64,000 bases of DNA from Microbispora triticiradicis (GCA_003260025.2 QFZU02000057.1:55043-119042), one strand, 5' to 3'; shown: positions 15,533-24,037, numbered from the stretch's first letter. The notes: generated from the letters alone by a model not told the origin. Program-made: numbers and translations.

Positions 15533-16358
15533 GGTCGAGGTCGCCCGCCGCGCGCTCGGCGAAGACCTTCATGGCCTCCAGCGTGACCGGCCCGGGCGCC
15601 TGCGGCAGCACCCTGCCGTCCACGGCCCTGATCGGCTGGATGTCGCGGGTGGTGGAGGTGAGGAACGCCTCGTCCGCCTCGTACAGCGCCGAGATCGGCA
15701 GGTCGGCCTCCTCGCCGCCGCACCATTCGAGCGTGAGCGCGCGGGTGACCCCGGCGAGGCAGCCGGAGGCGAGCGTCGGCGTGACCAGGCGGCCGCCGGT
15801 GACGACGAAGATGTTGCTCCCGGTGCCCTCGCACAGGTTCCCGGCGAGGTTCTCGAAGATCGCCTCGGCGCCGCCGCGCTCCTTGGCGTACGCCAGGGCC
15901 TTGGCGTTGTCGCCGTACGACGTGCTCTTGACCCCGGCCAGCGCGCCGCGCTCGTTGCGGGGCCAGGGCACGACGGTGACGTCGGCGGTGGCGGGGAACG
16001 GCGCCTGCTCGCCGACGATGACGATCGCGTTCGTCCCGGCGGTCCCGCGGTCGGAGCCGAGCGGCCCCGGCCCGCTGGTGAAGGTGATCCTGATCCGGGC
16101 CAGCGCCCACTTCGGCGCGGCCGCGAGGACGCGGCGCACCCCGTCGGCGATCGCGGACAGGTCGGGCTCGGGCAGGTCCATCCGCTTCGCCGACAGCGCG
16201 AGCCGGTCGAGGTGCCGGGTGAGCGCGAAGGACTCGCCGTTCACCGCCTTGATCGTCTCGAAAACGCCGTCGCCGACCATGAGCCCGTGGTCGAAGACCG
16301 AGACCACGGCCTTGTCGGGTTCGTACAGGTCCCCGTTCACCCAGATCGGTACAGCCAT
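15528..16358 (-). CDS. pabC: Aminodeoxychorismate lyase (class IV aminotransferase fold)
   Basis: 276 residues. PLP fold-type IV features: VFDHGLMVGDGVFETIK at the N-terminus, KSTSYGDNAKALAYAKERGG with the PLP-binding Lys in the STSY segment, and NLCEGTGSNIFVV near residues 166-178. It would release pyruvate from 4-amino-4-deoxychorismate to give p-aminobenzoate for folate. It follows pabB by 19 bp in the same direction, which favours PabC over a branched-chain or D-amino acid aminotransferase. ATG 16358 has GGAG 6 nt upstream; further upstream starts would overlap pabB. Confidence 0.82.
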   Translation of the reverse strand: MAVPIWVNGDLYEPDKAVVSVFDHGLMVGDGVFETIKAVNGESFALTRHLDRLALSAKRMDLPEPDLSAIADGVRRVLAAAPKWALARIRITFTSGPGPLGSDRGTAGTNAIVIVGEQAPFPATADVTVVPWPRNERGALAGVKSTSYGDNAKALAYAKERGGAEAIFENLAGNLCEGTGSNIFVVTGGRLVTPTLASGCLAGVTRALTLEWCGGEEADLPISALYEADEAFLTSTTRDIQPIRAVDGRVLPQAPGPVTLEAMKVFAERAAGDLDP

Positions 16359-16377
16359 CTCCCCGCTCCGTTCGTTC

Positions 16378-17388
16378 CTAGCCGCTGTCGCCGTCACCCG
16401 AGGCGAGACCGATGAGCCGCGCGGCCTTCAGCTCCGTCTCGTGCCATTCCCGTCGTGGGTTGGAACCCCAGGTGATGCCCGCCCCCGTGCCGAACCGGAT
16501 CGTCTCGTGCTCCGCCCAGAAGGTGCGGATGCCCACCGCCAGCACCCCCTCGCGCCGGTCGGCGTCGACCCAGCCCACGGCCCCACAGTACGGCCCCCTG
16601 GGCTCTGGTTCGAGCTCACCGATGATCCGCAGCGCGGAGGATTTCGGCGCGCCGGTCACCGAACCGGGCGGGAAGGTCGCGGCGAACAGGTCCGGCCAGC
16701 CGGCGCCGCCCGTCAGCCGCGCCCGCACCGTGGAGACCAGGTGGACGAGCCCGGGGTGCTCCTCGACCGCGTACAGCGAGGGCACGGTCACCGAGCCTAC
16801 CTCGGCCACCCGGCCGAGGTCGTTGCGGACCAGGTCGACGATCATCAGGTTCTCGGCGTAGTCCTTGTCGAGCAGGTCGTCCGCCGTCACCCCGGTCCCC
16901 TTGATCGGCCGGGACTCGATCACCGCGCCGCGCCGGGACAGGTACAGCTCGGGCGAGGCCGACACCACCGTGAGGCCCGGCACGTCGACCACCGCCGCGT
17001 ACGGCGCGGGGTTGCCCTCGGCCAGCCGTACGGCGAGGGCCAGGGGGTCGGCGCCCGGGACCGGCAGCGGCGCGGACAGGACGCGGCACAGGTTGGCCTG
17101 GTAGACCTCCCCCCGCTCGATGTGGTCCCTGATGCGCCGCACGCCCCGCTCGTAGCCCTCCCGGTCGAGCGAGGTCGTCCAGGCGTCCCGGGCGGGGCCG
17201 CGCCACGGGCCGTCCGGCGCCGGGAGCGGGGCGGGCCGCACGGAGTCGAACCGCGCGCAGACGACCTTCCCCTCGTACGACACCACCACCGCCCACCAGC
17301 CGGAGCCGTCGAGGGCGGCCAGATCGGTGGTCACCTCACGCAGGCCGGTGGCGAGGCGTCCCCCGATGTGGGCGAAGGGGTCGTGCAC
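16378..17388 (-). CDS. pabB: Aminodeoxychorismate synthase component I
   Basis: 336 residues of the chorismate-binding fold. RPIKGTGVTADDLLDKDYAE contains PIKGT, the form typical of PabB (anthranilate synthase has PIAGT). Other family segments: EVYQANLCR, VSASPELYL, NLMIVDLVRNDLG, FPPGSVTGAPK and GAGITWGSNP. It makes aminodeoxychorismate from chorismate with ammonia from a PabA glutaminase, which is not encoded here. The protein is short because it lacks the N-terminal extension of the larger forms. Start GTG 17388 has no ribosome site; GACAAT lies 6 nt before it, so the message may be leaderless. Confidence 0.82.
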   Translation of the reverse strand: MHDPFAHIGGRLATGLREVTTDLAALDGSGWWAVVVSYEGKVVCARFDSVRPAPLPAPDGPWRGPARDAWTTSLDREGYERGVRRIRDHIERGEVYQANLCRVLSAPLPVPGADPLALAVRLAEGNPAPYAAVVDVPGLTVVSASPELYLSRRGAVIESRPIKGTGVTADDLLDKDYAENLMIVDLVRNDLGRVAEVGSVTVPSLYAVEEHPGLVHLVSTVRARLTGGAGWPDLFAATFPPGSVTGAPKSSALRIIGELEPEPRGPYCGAVGWVDADRREGVLAVGIRTFWAEHETIRFGTGAGITWGSNPRREWHETELKAARLIGLASGDGDSG

Positions 17389-17449
17389 GCGTCCATTGTC
17401 GCAATCCCTCACCCGTGTCCGGACCCCTCGGCGGCGGGGCCGTCGTCCG

Positions 17450-18370
17450 TCAGGCGCGTCCCACCGCCCGGAGGCCGGCCCCTTCGCCCAGCAGGCCGAG
17501 CAGCGCGGACGCGGCGGGCAGGGGCGCGGTGCGCGGCAGGGCCGCGTAGACCGTCCGCCGCGGGGCGAACTCGCCGAGCGAGCGCAGCGCCACATCGGGC
17601 CGTACGGCGGGCGCGGCCATGGCCGGGACGAGCGTCACCCCGAGCCCGGCCGCCACGTAGCCGAGCTTGCCGGTCCACTCCGCGATCCGCAGGTCGACCC
17701 TCGGCGCGAAGCCCGCCCGGGCGCAGGCGGCGCCGAGCATGGTCACCGTGCCGGGAGGGGCGCCCTCGATCCAGCTCTCGTCCCGCAGGTCGCGCAGGTC
17801 GACCGTCCCCCTTCCGGCCAGCGGATGGTCGCCGGGGAGCGCGACGAGCAGTTCGTCCTCCATCAGGCGGGTGACCTCGACCTCCGGCCCGGCTCCCAGG
17901 CCGGAGGGGTAGTCGCTGACCACCGCGATGTCGATCTCGGCGCGGCCCAGGCCGTCCATGAGGTGGGTGCTGAGGCCCTCGACCATGGTGACGGTCACCT
18001 CCGGGCGGGCCGCGCGCAGTTCCCGCAGGGCGGCGGGCACCAGCACGGCGTTCGCGGTGGCGAAGGCTCCGACGCGCAGCCGCCCGCCCGTGCCCTGGTG
18101 GATCGCGGCGAGCTCCTCCCCCGCCCGGCCGAGCCGTTCGAGCACCTCACGGGCGTAGCGGTGCAGTGTCCGGCCCGCCGGCGTCAGCCGTACCCCCCGG
18201 GGCAGCCGCGCGAACAGCGGGCCGCCCGCCTGGGCCTCCAGGGTCGCGATGCGCCGGGACACGGCTGACTGGGTGTAGTTGAGCTGCAGGGCGGCCGCGG
18301 TGAACGACCCGGTGCGGGCCACGACGTCGAGCAGCACAAGCGCGTCGGTGTCGAACATGCTCCGATCCAT
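17450..18370 (-). CDS. LysR-family transcriptional regulator
   Basis: 306 residues. The N-terminal winged helix (LLDVVARTGSFTAAALQLNY, TQSAVSRRIATLE) is standard for the family, followed by a periplasmic-binding-protein-like effector domain (RLRVGAFATANAVLVPAAL...). It is divergent from the dehydrogenase at 18444 with a 73-bp gap, so autoregulation and control of that gene are likely. The inducer is not predictable. Confidence 0.88.
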   Translation of the reverse strand: MDRSMFDTDALVLLDVVARTGSFTAAALQLNYTQSAVSRRIATLEAQAGGPLFARLPRGVRLTPAGRTLHRYAREVLERLGRAGEELAAIHQGTGGRLRVGAFATANAVLVPAALRELRAARPEVTVTMVEGLSTHLMDGLGRAEIDIAVVSDYPSGLGAGPEVEVTRLMEDELLVALPGDHPLAGRGTVDLRDLRDESWIEGAPPGTVTMLGAACARAGFAPRVDLRIAEWTGKLGYVAAGLGVTLVPAMAAPAVRPDVALRSLGEFAPRRTVYAALPRTAPLPAASALLGLLGEGAGLRAVGRA

Positions 18371-18393
18371 GAGCGAGGGAGATGAGTGCCATG

Positions 18394-18420
18394 CAATCTA
18401 GTCGCTGGTGGAATGGATTG
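18394..18420. promoter_or_regulatory. Possible LysR-type operator
   Basis: CAATC (18394-18398) and GATTG (18416-18420) form an inverted repeat with a 17-bp spacer in the divergent gap. Size and place fit a LysR site, but the arms are short. Confidence 0.3.
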
Positions 18421-18443
18421 TTCCTCCCATAACGTCCCAGGAC

Positions 18444-19283
18444 ATGATTGCTTTTCTGGGGCTGGGACGCATGGGCGTCCCAATGGCCGGACGCCTCGTC
18501 ACCGCCGGTCACAAGGTGGCCGTGTGGAACCGTACGCCACGGGACGTGCCGGGCGCGGAGGCGGCCCCCTCCCCGGCCGAGGCCGTCGCGGGGGCGGACA
18601 TCGTGATCACCATGCTGAGCGATCCCGACGCGGTATTCGAGGTGGTGCGGGCGGCGCTGCCGGGGCTGCGGCCGGGGTCGGTGCTGGTGGAGATGTCCAC
18701 GATCGGCCCGGACGCGGTGCGGCGGCTGCGCGGGCTGCTCCCCGAGGCCGTGGGGCTGGTCGACGCGCCGGTGCTCGGCAGCGTGGGGCCCGCCGCCGAA
18801 GGGACGCTGGTCGTGCTCACCGGCGGCCGGCGGGAGGATCTCGACCGCGTGGCGGACGTGCTGCCCGTCTTCGGCACGGTGCACGAGGCGGGCGGGCCGG
18901 GAGCGGGGGCCTCGACCAAGCTCGCGGTGATGAGCATGGTGGTGACCGCCCAGGTGAACCTGGCCGAGACCCTGGCGTACGCGGACGCGCTGGGCGTCGG
19001 CCGGACCGTCCTGCTGGACGTCCTCGGGGCGACCCCGCTGGCCGCGCTGGCGGAGCGGCTGCGACCCGTGGCCGAGTCGGGCCCGTTCGAGACGCGGTAC
19101 GCCCTGGGGCTGGCCGCCAAGGACCTGCGGCTGGCGACCGAGGGGCCGGGAGTGGTCCAGTCGGTGGCCGCCGCGGCCCGCGACCGGCTGGCGGAGGCGG
19201 TCGCGGCAGGCCTGGCGGGCGAGGATCTCACGGCCGTCTTCCCCTTCGCGGCGAGCGCGGGCTCCGCGCCCGGGCAGGGGTGA
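18444..19283 (+). CDS. NAD(P)-dependent beta-hydroxyacid dehydrogenase (HIBADH/GLYR family)
   Basis: 279 residues. The Rossmann fingerprint IAFLGLGRMGVPMAGRLVTA opens the protein; VWNRTPRD places an Arg for NADP(H) preference; DAPVLGSVGPAAEGTL is the substrate-binding segment and GAGASTKLAVMSM contains the catalytic Lys (about residue 168). It belongs to the 3-hydroxyisobutyrate/glyoxylate/tartronate-semialdehyde reductase family. The substrate is unknown. ATG 18444 starts directly at the Rossmann strand; a short upstream extension from 18408 is unlikely. Confidence 0.82.
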   Translation: MIAFLGLGRMGVPMAGRLVTAGHKVAVWNRTPRDVPGAEAAPSPAEAVAGADIVITMLSDPDAVFEVVRAALPGLRPGSVLVEMSTIGPDAVRRLRGLLPEAVGLVDAPVLGSVGPAAEGTLVVLTGGRREDLDRVADVLPVFGTVHEAGGPGAGASTKLAVMSMVVTAQVNLAETLAYADALGVGRTVLLDVLGATPLAALAERLRPVAESGPFETRYALGLAAKDLRLATEGPGVVQSVAAAARDRLAEAVAAGLAGEDLTAVFPFAASAGSAPGQG

Positions 19284-19304
19284 CGGCCTTCCGGTAGGGG
19301 CCGG

Positions 19305-20852
19305 TCAGGCGAGGGGCCCGACGGCGGACTCGGCGGCGGCGGCCACGGTGCCGCTCGCGACGAGCCGGACGACCGCCTCGATCTCCGGCGCCAGGAAGCG
19401 GTCCTGCCCGGGTCCGGCCACCGCCTCGCGCAGCGCCGCGACGACCGCGCCCGTCCCCCGCGCCGGTTCGTACGGCCGGCGCAGGTCGAGCGCCCGGGCG
19501 GCGGTGAGCACCTCGATCGCGAGCACGCGGGTGAGCCCGTCGACGGCGCGGCGCAGCTTGCGCCCGGCCGACCAGCCCATCGAGACGTGGTCCTCCTGCA
19601 TCGCGGAGCTCGGGATCGAGTCCGCACTCGCCGGGACCGCCAGCCGCTTGAGCTCGGACACGATCGCCGCCTGGGTGTACTGCGCGATCATGTGGCCGGA
19701 GTCGACGCCCGGATCGTCGGCGAGGAACGCCGGAAGGCCGTGACTGCGGGCCACGTCGAGCATGCGGTCGGTGCGCCGCTCGGAGATCGAGGCGAGGTCG
19801 GCCGCCGCGATGGCCAGGAAGTCCAGCACGTACGCCACGGGAGCGCCGTGGAAGTTGCCGTTGGACTCCACCCGGCCGTCGGCGAGCACCACCGGGTTGT
19901 CGATCGCGCTCGCCATCTCCCGGGCGGCCACGGCCGACGCGTGGGCGAGGGTGTCCCGGGCGGCCCCTGCGACCTGCGGCGCGCAGCGCAGGGAGTAGGC
20001 GTCCTGGACGCGGGTGCACGAGCCGTCGCGGTGCGAGGCCATCACGCCCGATCCCGCGAGCAGCGCCCGCATGTTGGCCGCGGCCAGTGCCTGGCCGGGG
20101 TGGGGCCGCAACGCCTGGAGATCGGCCGCGAACACGTAATCGGTGCCGAGCAGCGCCTCCACGCTCATGGCCGCGCCGATGTCGGCGGTGGTGAGGAGCG
20201 TGGACAGGTCGTGCAGCGCCAGCACGAGCATGCCGAGCATGCCGTCGGTGCCGTTGACCAGGGCCAGCCCTTCCTTGGCGGCGAGCTCGACGGGCTCGAC
20301 GCCGTGTTCCTTGAGCGCCTCGGCGGCCGGCCGCAGGCGTCCCCCGGCGTCCCGCACGACCCCTTCGCCCATGATCGTCAGGGCGACGTGGGAGAGCGGC
20401 GCGAGATCCCCCGAGCAGCCGAGGCTGCCGTACTCGTGGACGACCGGGGTGAGCCGGGCGTTCAGCAGCGACTCCAGCACCCGGGCCGTGACCGGGCGTA
20501 CGCCGGTGTGCCCGGTGGCGAGCGTGCGCAGGCGCAGCAGCATCATGGCCCGGACGACCTCGGTCTCCACCTCGGGCCCGGAGCCCGCCGCGTGCGAGCG
20601 GACGAGGCTGCGCTGGAGCCGGGCGCGCAGCGAGGGGTCGATGTGCCGGGTGGCGAGCGCGCCGAAGCCGGTGGAAACGCCGTACGCCGGGGTGTCGGCC
20701 TCGGCCAGCTCCTCGATCCTCCCCCGCGACGCGGCCATCTCGGCGATCGCGTCGTCCGTCAGCCGCACCGGCGCTCCGTCCCTCGCGACGCGGACCACGT
20801 CGGCGAAGGCGAGCGGCCCGGGACCGACGGCCACGACCTCGTCGTCGTGCAT
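19305..20852 (-). CDS. hutH: Histidine ammonia-lyase
   Basis: 515 residues, full length for HAL. Signatures: AYGVSTGFGALA, the active-site segment GSLGCSGDLAPLSHVAL at about residue 145, LVNGTDGMLG, and QDAYSLRCAPQ. The MIO cofactor normally forms from Ala-Ser-Gly; here the triplet is Cys-Ser-Gly, a variant I believe occurs in actinobacterial HALs. It turns L-histidine into urocanate, the first step of histidine catabolism; other hut genes are not adjacent. ATG 20852 has AGGGGTGGG upstream. Confidence 0.9.
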   Translation of the reverse strand: MHDDEVVAVGPGPLAFADVVRVARDGAPVRLTDDAIAEMAASRGRIEELAEADTPAYGVSTGFGALATRHIDPSLRARLQRSLVRSHAAGSGPEVETEVVRAMMLLRLRTLATGHTGVRPVTARVLESLLNARLTPVVHEYGSLGCSGDLAPLSHVALTIMGEGVVRDAGGRLRPAAEALKEHGVEPVELAAKEGLALVNGTDGMLGMLVLALHDLSTLLTTADIGAAMSVEALLGTDYVFAADLQALRPHPGQALAAANMRALLAGSGVMASHRDGSCTRVQDAYSLRCAPQVAGAARDTLAHASAVAAREMASAIDNPVVLADGRVESNGNFHGAPVAYVLDFLAIAAADLASISERRTDRMLDVARSHGLPAFLADDPGVDSGHMIAQYTQAAIVSELKRLAVPASADSIPSSAMQEDHVSMGWSAGRKLRRAVDGLTRVLAIEVLTAARALDLRRPYEPARGTGAVVAALREAVAGPGQDRFLAPEIEAVVRLVASGTVAAAAESAVGPLA

Positions 20853-21016
20853 CGTCCCACCCCTTCGTTTGGTAACCACCGTATTTTAGATTAGGTCCTT
20901 ACATCCGAGGATCCCCTCCAGCCCCTCCCGTCCCGGCCCCGTCAGCCGGAGTCCGGTTCCCACGACGCCCGAGGGTCACCCGGACTCACGGCGTGAGCAG
21001 GGCGAACACCGCTGAT

Positions 21017-21045
21017 TTGGGGAGTCGCCGGAGATTGGATAAAGT
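21017..21045 (+). promoter_or_regulatory. Probable promoter of the tRNA-Gly-Cys-Val cluster
   Basis: TTGGGG (21017-21022) and TAAAGT (21040-21045) are 17 bp apart, a reasonable housekeeping-sigma promoter, and end 31 bp before tRNA-Gly. Confidence 0.45.
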
Positions 21046-21076
21046 GCTTCGCGTGAGTCCGGCCGAGAGCCGGGAC

Positions 21077-21148
21077 GCGGAAGTGGCTCAGTGGTAGAGC
21101 ATCACCTTGCCAAGGTGAGGGTCGCGGGTTCGAATCCCGTCTTCCGCT
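21077..21148 (+). tRNA. tRNA-Gly (GCC)
   Basis: GCGGAAG/CTTCCGC acceptor stem, anticodon arm CACCT-TGCCA-AGGTG with anticodon GCC, T-arm GCGGGTTCGAATCCCGT. 72 nt. An identical gene is at 47249. Confidence 0.95.
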
Positions 21149-21161
21149 CGGAGATCAACCC

Positions 21162-21232
21162 GGTGGAGTGGCCGAGAGGCGAGGCAGCGGCCTGCAAAGC
21201 CGCGTACACGGGTTCAAATCCCGTCTCCACCT
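21162..21232 (+). tRNA. tRNA-Cys (GCA)
   Basis: GGTGGAG/CTCCACC acceptor stem, anticodon arm GCGGC-CTGCAAA-GCCGC, anticodon GCA. 71 nt. It starts 13 nt after tRNA-Gly and is co-transcribed. The copy at 47351 differs by a compensatory pair in the anticodon stem. Confidence 0.95.
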
Positions 21233-21245
21233 CTTGGTTCACCAA

Positions 21246-21317
21246 GGGCGATTAGCTCAGCGGGAGAGCGCTTCCCTGACACGGAAGAGGTCACTGGTTC
21301 AATCCCAGTATCGCCCA
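21246..21317 (+). tRNA. tRNA-Val (GAC)
   Basis: GGGCGAT/ATCGCCC acceptor, anticodon arm CTTCC-CTGACAC-GGAAG, anticodon GAC. CCA follows the discriminator A at 21318-21320. Outside the anticodon arm it is almost identical to tRNA-Val(CAC) at 12978. Confidence 0.95.
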
Positions 21318-21322
21318 CCACC

Positions 21323-21356
21323 GCCGATGGCCTCCTCGATCGAGGAGGCCATCGGC
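21323..21356. terminator. Perfect 17-bp inverted repeat ending the tRNA cluster
   Basis: GCCGATGGCCTCCTCGA is followed directly by its exact complement. With a minimal loop it forms a very stable hairpin just after tRNA-Val, serving as terminator and perhaps also for the converging DUF488 gene. Confidence 0.75.
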
Positions 21357-21422
21357 GTATCCGGGCCGCACACCTGACGATCCCGCCGCCCCGCGTACGG
21401 GGAGCGGATCGGGGCCGGCGGG

Positions 21423-22016
21423 TCAGACCTGGTCGTAGACGAGGAGGCCGTCGTCGCGGAGGCGGGCGCCGGAGGTCGGCACGTGTTCGGTGAGCCGTCC
21501 GTCATGCGACAGGTGCAGCACCCGGGCTCCCCGCACGAGGATCACGAAATCGGCGATGATCCGCCGGTGGCAGCGCCACCACAGGCTCTCCGCGCACATC
21601 ACGGCCGTCCGGGCCGTGCGCGCCCCCGCCAGCAGATCGGCGACGGCGGCCAGGAATTCCGGCTGCCGGGTGTATCCGGCGTATCCCCGGAACGAGGCGT
21701 TCTCCCAGAAGACGTCGGGCGAGTCCGGAACGGCCCTGCGGAACCCGCCCAGCCGGCTCTCCCAGCGGTAGCCGATCCCCGCGTCCGGCAGCCAGCCCCC
21801 CAGCGCCGCGCGGGCGGCGTCGGGGTTGCGCCTGCTGCCGGGGGCGGTCCTGACGTCCACCACCTGCCGCACGCCCGCGCCGCGCAGCAGCGGGATCAAC
21901 TCCGCACGCGGCGCGGTGCCGTGCCCGAAGGTCAGCAGCGTCACGGGGGCACGGGCCGGCTCGCCCTCGGCGGCGCTCCCCGGCGCCGGCCGGCTCGTGA
22001 CGATCTGGTCTCGCAC
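21423..22016 (-). CDS. DUF488 family protein
   Basis: 197 residues. DUF488 hallmarks: LLTFGHGTAPRAELIPLLRGAG, VVDVRTAPGSRRNP, a YRWESRLGGFR segment, FRGYAGYTRQPEF and the Cys-containing AVMCAESLWWRCHRRIIADF near residues 141-160. The Cys-x5-C/H arrangement suggests a catalytic or metal site, but the biochemical role is unknown. GTG 22016 has GGAG at 5 nt. The 77-residue gene upstream runs the same way and may be in the same unit. Confidence 0.8.
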   Translation of the reverse strand: MRDQIVTSRPAPGSAAEGEPARAPVTLLTFGHGTAPRAELIPLLRGAGVRQVVDVRTAPGSRRNPDAARAALGGWLPDAGIGYRWESRLGGFRRAVPDSPDVFWENASFRGYAGYTRQPEFLAAVADLLAGARTARTAVMCAESLWWRCHRRIIADFVILVRGARVLHLSHDGRLTEHVPTSGARLRDDGLLVYDQV

Positions 22017-22105
22017 ACGGGCTCCGTCAGCCGGAGGGCGGCCATGGGCACGGCGACGGGGCGACCGGCCGGGCCCCGGACGGTCGCTCTCCCAAGGCCC
22101 GCGAG

Positions 22106-22339
22106 TCAGTCGGCCCGGGCGAAGAGCTCGTCGAAGAGCTCCAGCGCGGCCCGCCGTACGTCGTCGGGAGCGAGGCCGTTCAGCGTGTCGCGCGCCTGGG
22201 CGGCGTCGCGGGTCGTGGCGAAGGTGATCGCGACCGATTTGGCGGCCGCGTGACGCAGCGATCCGGTGGGCGCGCTGTCGGCCAGTGCCTCCGCGCTCGC
22301 GGCCAGGTCGAGGTTGTCTTTGCCGGTCTGGGTGGTCAA
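22106..22339 (-). CDS. Small conserved-looking helical protein
   Basis: 77 residues from a TTG start with AGGAGA at 6 nt. MTTQTGKDNLDLAASAEALA begins it; the rest is helical, with APDDVRRAALELFDELFARA at the end. No recognised family. Codon use fits a real gene. It lies 89 bp upstream of the DUF488 gene on the same strand. Confidence 0.5.
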   Translation of the reverse strand: MTTQTGKDNLDLAASAEALADSAPTGSLRHAAAKSVAITFATTRDAAQARDTLNGLAPDDVRRAALELFDELFARAD

Positions 22340-22479
22340 AGCGTTCTCCTGGTGTGATGGCGGCTTGGCCCATTATCCGTGATGAGCCCGCGACGCGGGG
22401 CGGCACCCCACATTGTTCGCGTGTCCCGTCCCGTTTCGGCGGCCTTTCTCCGGCTTTGCCGGCCTTCCCTGGGCCCTTC

Positions 22480-23235
22480 TCACCGCCCGGCGAGGCGGGT
22501 CCGTACGACGAGATCGTGCAGGGCGTCGTGGGCCGACGGGGCGTCCGGCAGCGCGGAGGAGGCCCCGGCGTCCTCCAGGGCCGCGGTGAGGGCGTCGAGG
22601 TCGGCCGCGAGACGTTCCCGGCCGGGCGCGTCGTCCGGCGGCGCGCCGTGCTCCGCCGCGCGCTTGGCCGCGATCAGGCCGGCCAGGTAGGACGGCGCGC
22701 CGTCGAGGAGCAGGGTGAGGTCGGCGACGAGTTCTCCCGTGCGCATCAGGCGGATGCCCGTCAGCAGCACCCGGAACGCGTACAGCAGCGGCTTCAGCTC
22801 CCCCGTACGGTCGAACAGCCGCCGCTGGGTGCGGGCGAAGCCCAGGTAGTGATGCGCGTGGTGCCGGGTGAGGCAGCCGGCCGCGAGGGAGCGCATCTCC
22901 TCGTGCAGCGGGGACGTCCGCACGACCAGGGGCGACAGGAGCTGCTCCAGCACGTACCCGTTGCGGCCGAGCAGCAGGCGGCAGAACTTGGCCAGGTCGT
23001 GGGTCACGAGGTCGACCTCCACGCCCTCGCGCACCCACGACCTGATCACGGTCTCCTCGCCCGTGCGCAGGCCGACGACCTCCTCGGCGGGCAGCACGTG
23101 CACGCCCCGCAGGTCGACGTCGGAGTCCATCGAGGGGAATCCGTAGAGGTGCGCGCCGCTCACGGTGGCGAAGGCGAGCGGATGCCGCTCGCCCGCGGCC
23201 ACCTCGGGCAGCCAGGACGGCAGGACGGCGGTCAC
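22480..23235 (-). CDS. Predicted nucleotidyltransferase (DNA polymerase beta superfamily)
   Basis: 251 residues, GTG 23235 with GGGAGG at 4 nt. The family signature is ATVSGAHLYGFPSMDSDVDL with the paired catalytic Asp residues (SDVDLRGV) and a third acid in VEVDLVTHDL. The first motif is G-A-H rather than the usual G-S. The remaining two thirds are helical with a HEPN-like look (LTRHHAHHYLGFARTQRRLF). It lies just downstream of a paralogue (23351). The substrate is unknown; relatives add nucleotides to RNA or protein. Confidence 0.75.
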   Translation of the reverse strand: MTAVLPSWLPEVAAGERHPLAFATVSGAHLYGFPSMDSDVDLRGVHVLPAEEVVGLRTGEETVIRSWVREGVEVDLVTHDLAKFCRLLLGRNGYVLEQLLSPLVVRTSPLHEEMRSLAAGCLTRHHAHHYLGFARTQRRLFDRTGELKPLLYAFRVLLTGIRLMRTGELVADLTLLLDGAPSYLAGLIAAKRAAEHGAPPDDAPGRERLAADLDALTAALEDAGASSALPDAPSAHDALHDLVVRTRLAGR

Positions 23236-23350
23236 GGCGCCTCCCCTCTCGTCACGCTCACCTCTCGCCACGGTCCCCTCTGGTCACGGTTTCTTCTCGT
23301 CACGCTCACCTTCGGAACGCTCGCCTTCGGAACGCTCCCCTTTGGGACGG
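23236..23350. repeat. Degenerate repeats between the two nucleotidyltransferase genes
   Basis: The gap contains repeated CTCGTCACGCTCACCT-like units and three copies of a TTCGGAACGCTC(G/C)CC-like unit in a row (about 23312-23350). It resembles the other slippage-type intergenic repeats of this window (15451, 25591). No regulatory site is recognisable. Confidence 0.55.
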
Positions 23351-24037
23351 TCACAGAGCAGACCTCCGCACCTCGATCAGGAACTCCTCGGCGGCCGCCC
23401 GGTCCGGCCGGTCCGGCAGCGCGCTTCCTGACCGGTCGTCCAGCCGAGCCAGCTCCGCCAGCAGGCGCCCGCGCCACTCCAGCACCTCGGGCCAGGGCGC
23501 CTCCCCCCGCCGTACGGCCAGCAGCCGGTCGCGGTGGGCGCCCACACGGACCAGCGGCTCCCCGTGCCGGGCCAGAGACGAGGCGCCGAGCAGCAGCCGG
23601 ATCATGTGCATGGCCATCTTCCACCGCCTCGCGTCGCCGCCGGGCCGCGGCGGGTCGTCCGGGCGGAGGCGGCGGAACTGCCGGTCCGCGGAGCCGGCGA
23701 AGGCCCGCGCCGCCCGGCGCGACAGGAACGCGCGGCGAATCGCCAGCAGCCGCTCCCCCGGCGGGGTGACCAGTTCGACGAGCGGCGACCACAGGCACTC
23801 CAGCGCGGCCGGGTTGCCCTCCAGCGCGAGCACGCAGAACCGCTCGACCTCCCAGGAGAACTGCTCGGGCAGCGGTCCCTCCACGTGGTCTGGCGGCTTG
23901 TCGAGCCGCCAGAACCTCGCCGTGGGCGTCACGAACACGCCGCGCCGGTCGACGTCCGACTCCCCCGTTTCCAGCCCGTACGCGCGTGAGCCGGCGACGA
24001 CGGACAGGATGCTGCCCGCGGGGGCCGCCGGGGTCAT
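23351..24037 (-). CDS. Predicted nucleotidyltransferase, tandem paralogue
   Basis: 228 residues starting ATG 24037. SVVAGSRAYGLETGESDVDR has the canonical GS and D-x-D pair and continues RGVFVTP; WEVERFCVLALEGNPAALEC corresponds to the region carrying the third acid, here Glu. Helical C-terminal half as in the downstream neighbour at 22480. Two adjacent, diverged copies suggest separate substrates or a heteromer. Both genes share direction with a 115-bp gap. Confidence 0.75.
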   Translation of the reverse strand: MTPAAPAGSILSVVAGSRAYGLETGESDVDRRGVFVTPTARFWRLDKPPDHVEGPLPEQFSWEVERFCVLALEGNPAALECLWSPLVELVTPPGERLLAIRRAFLSRRAARAFAGSADRQFRRLRPDDPPRPGGDARRWKMAMHMIRLLLGASSLARHGEPLVRVGAHRDRLLAVRRGEAPWPEVLEWRGRLLAELARLDDRSGSALPDRPDRAAAEEFLIEVRRSAL

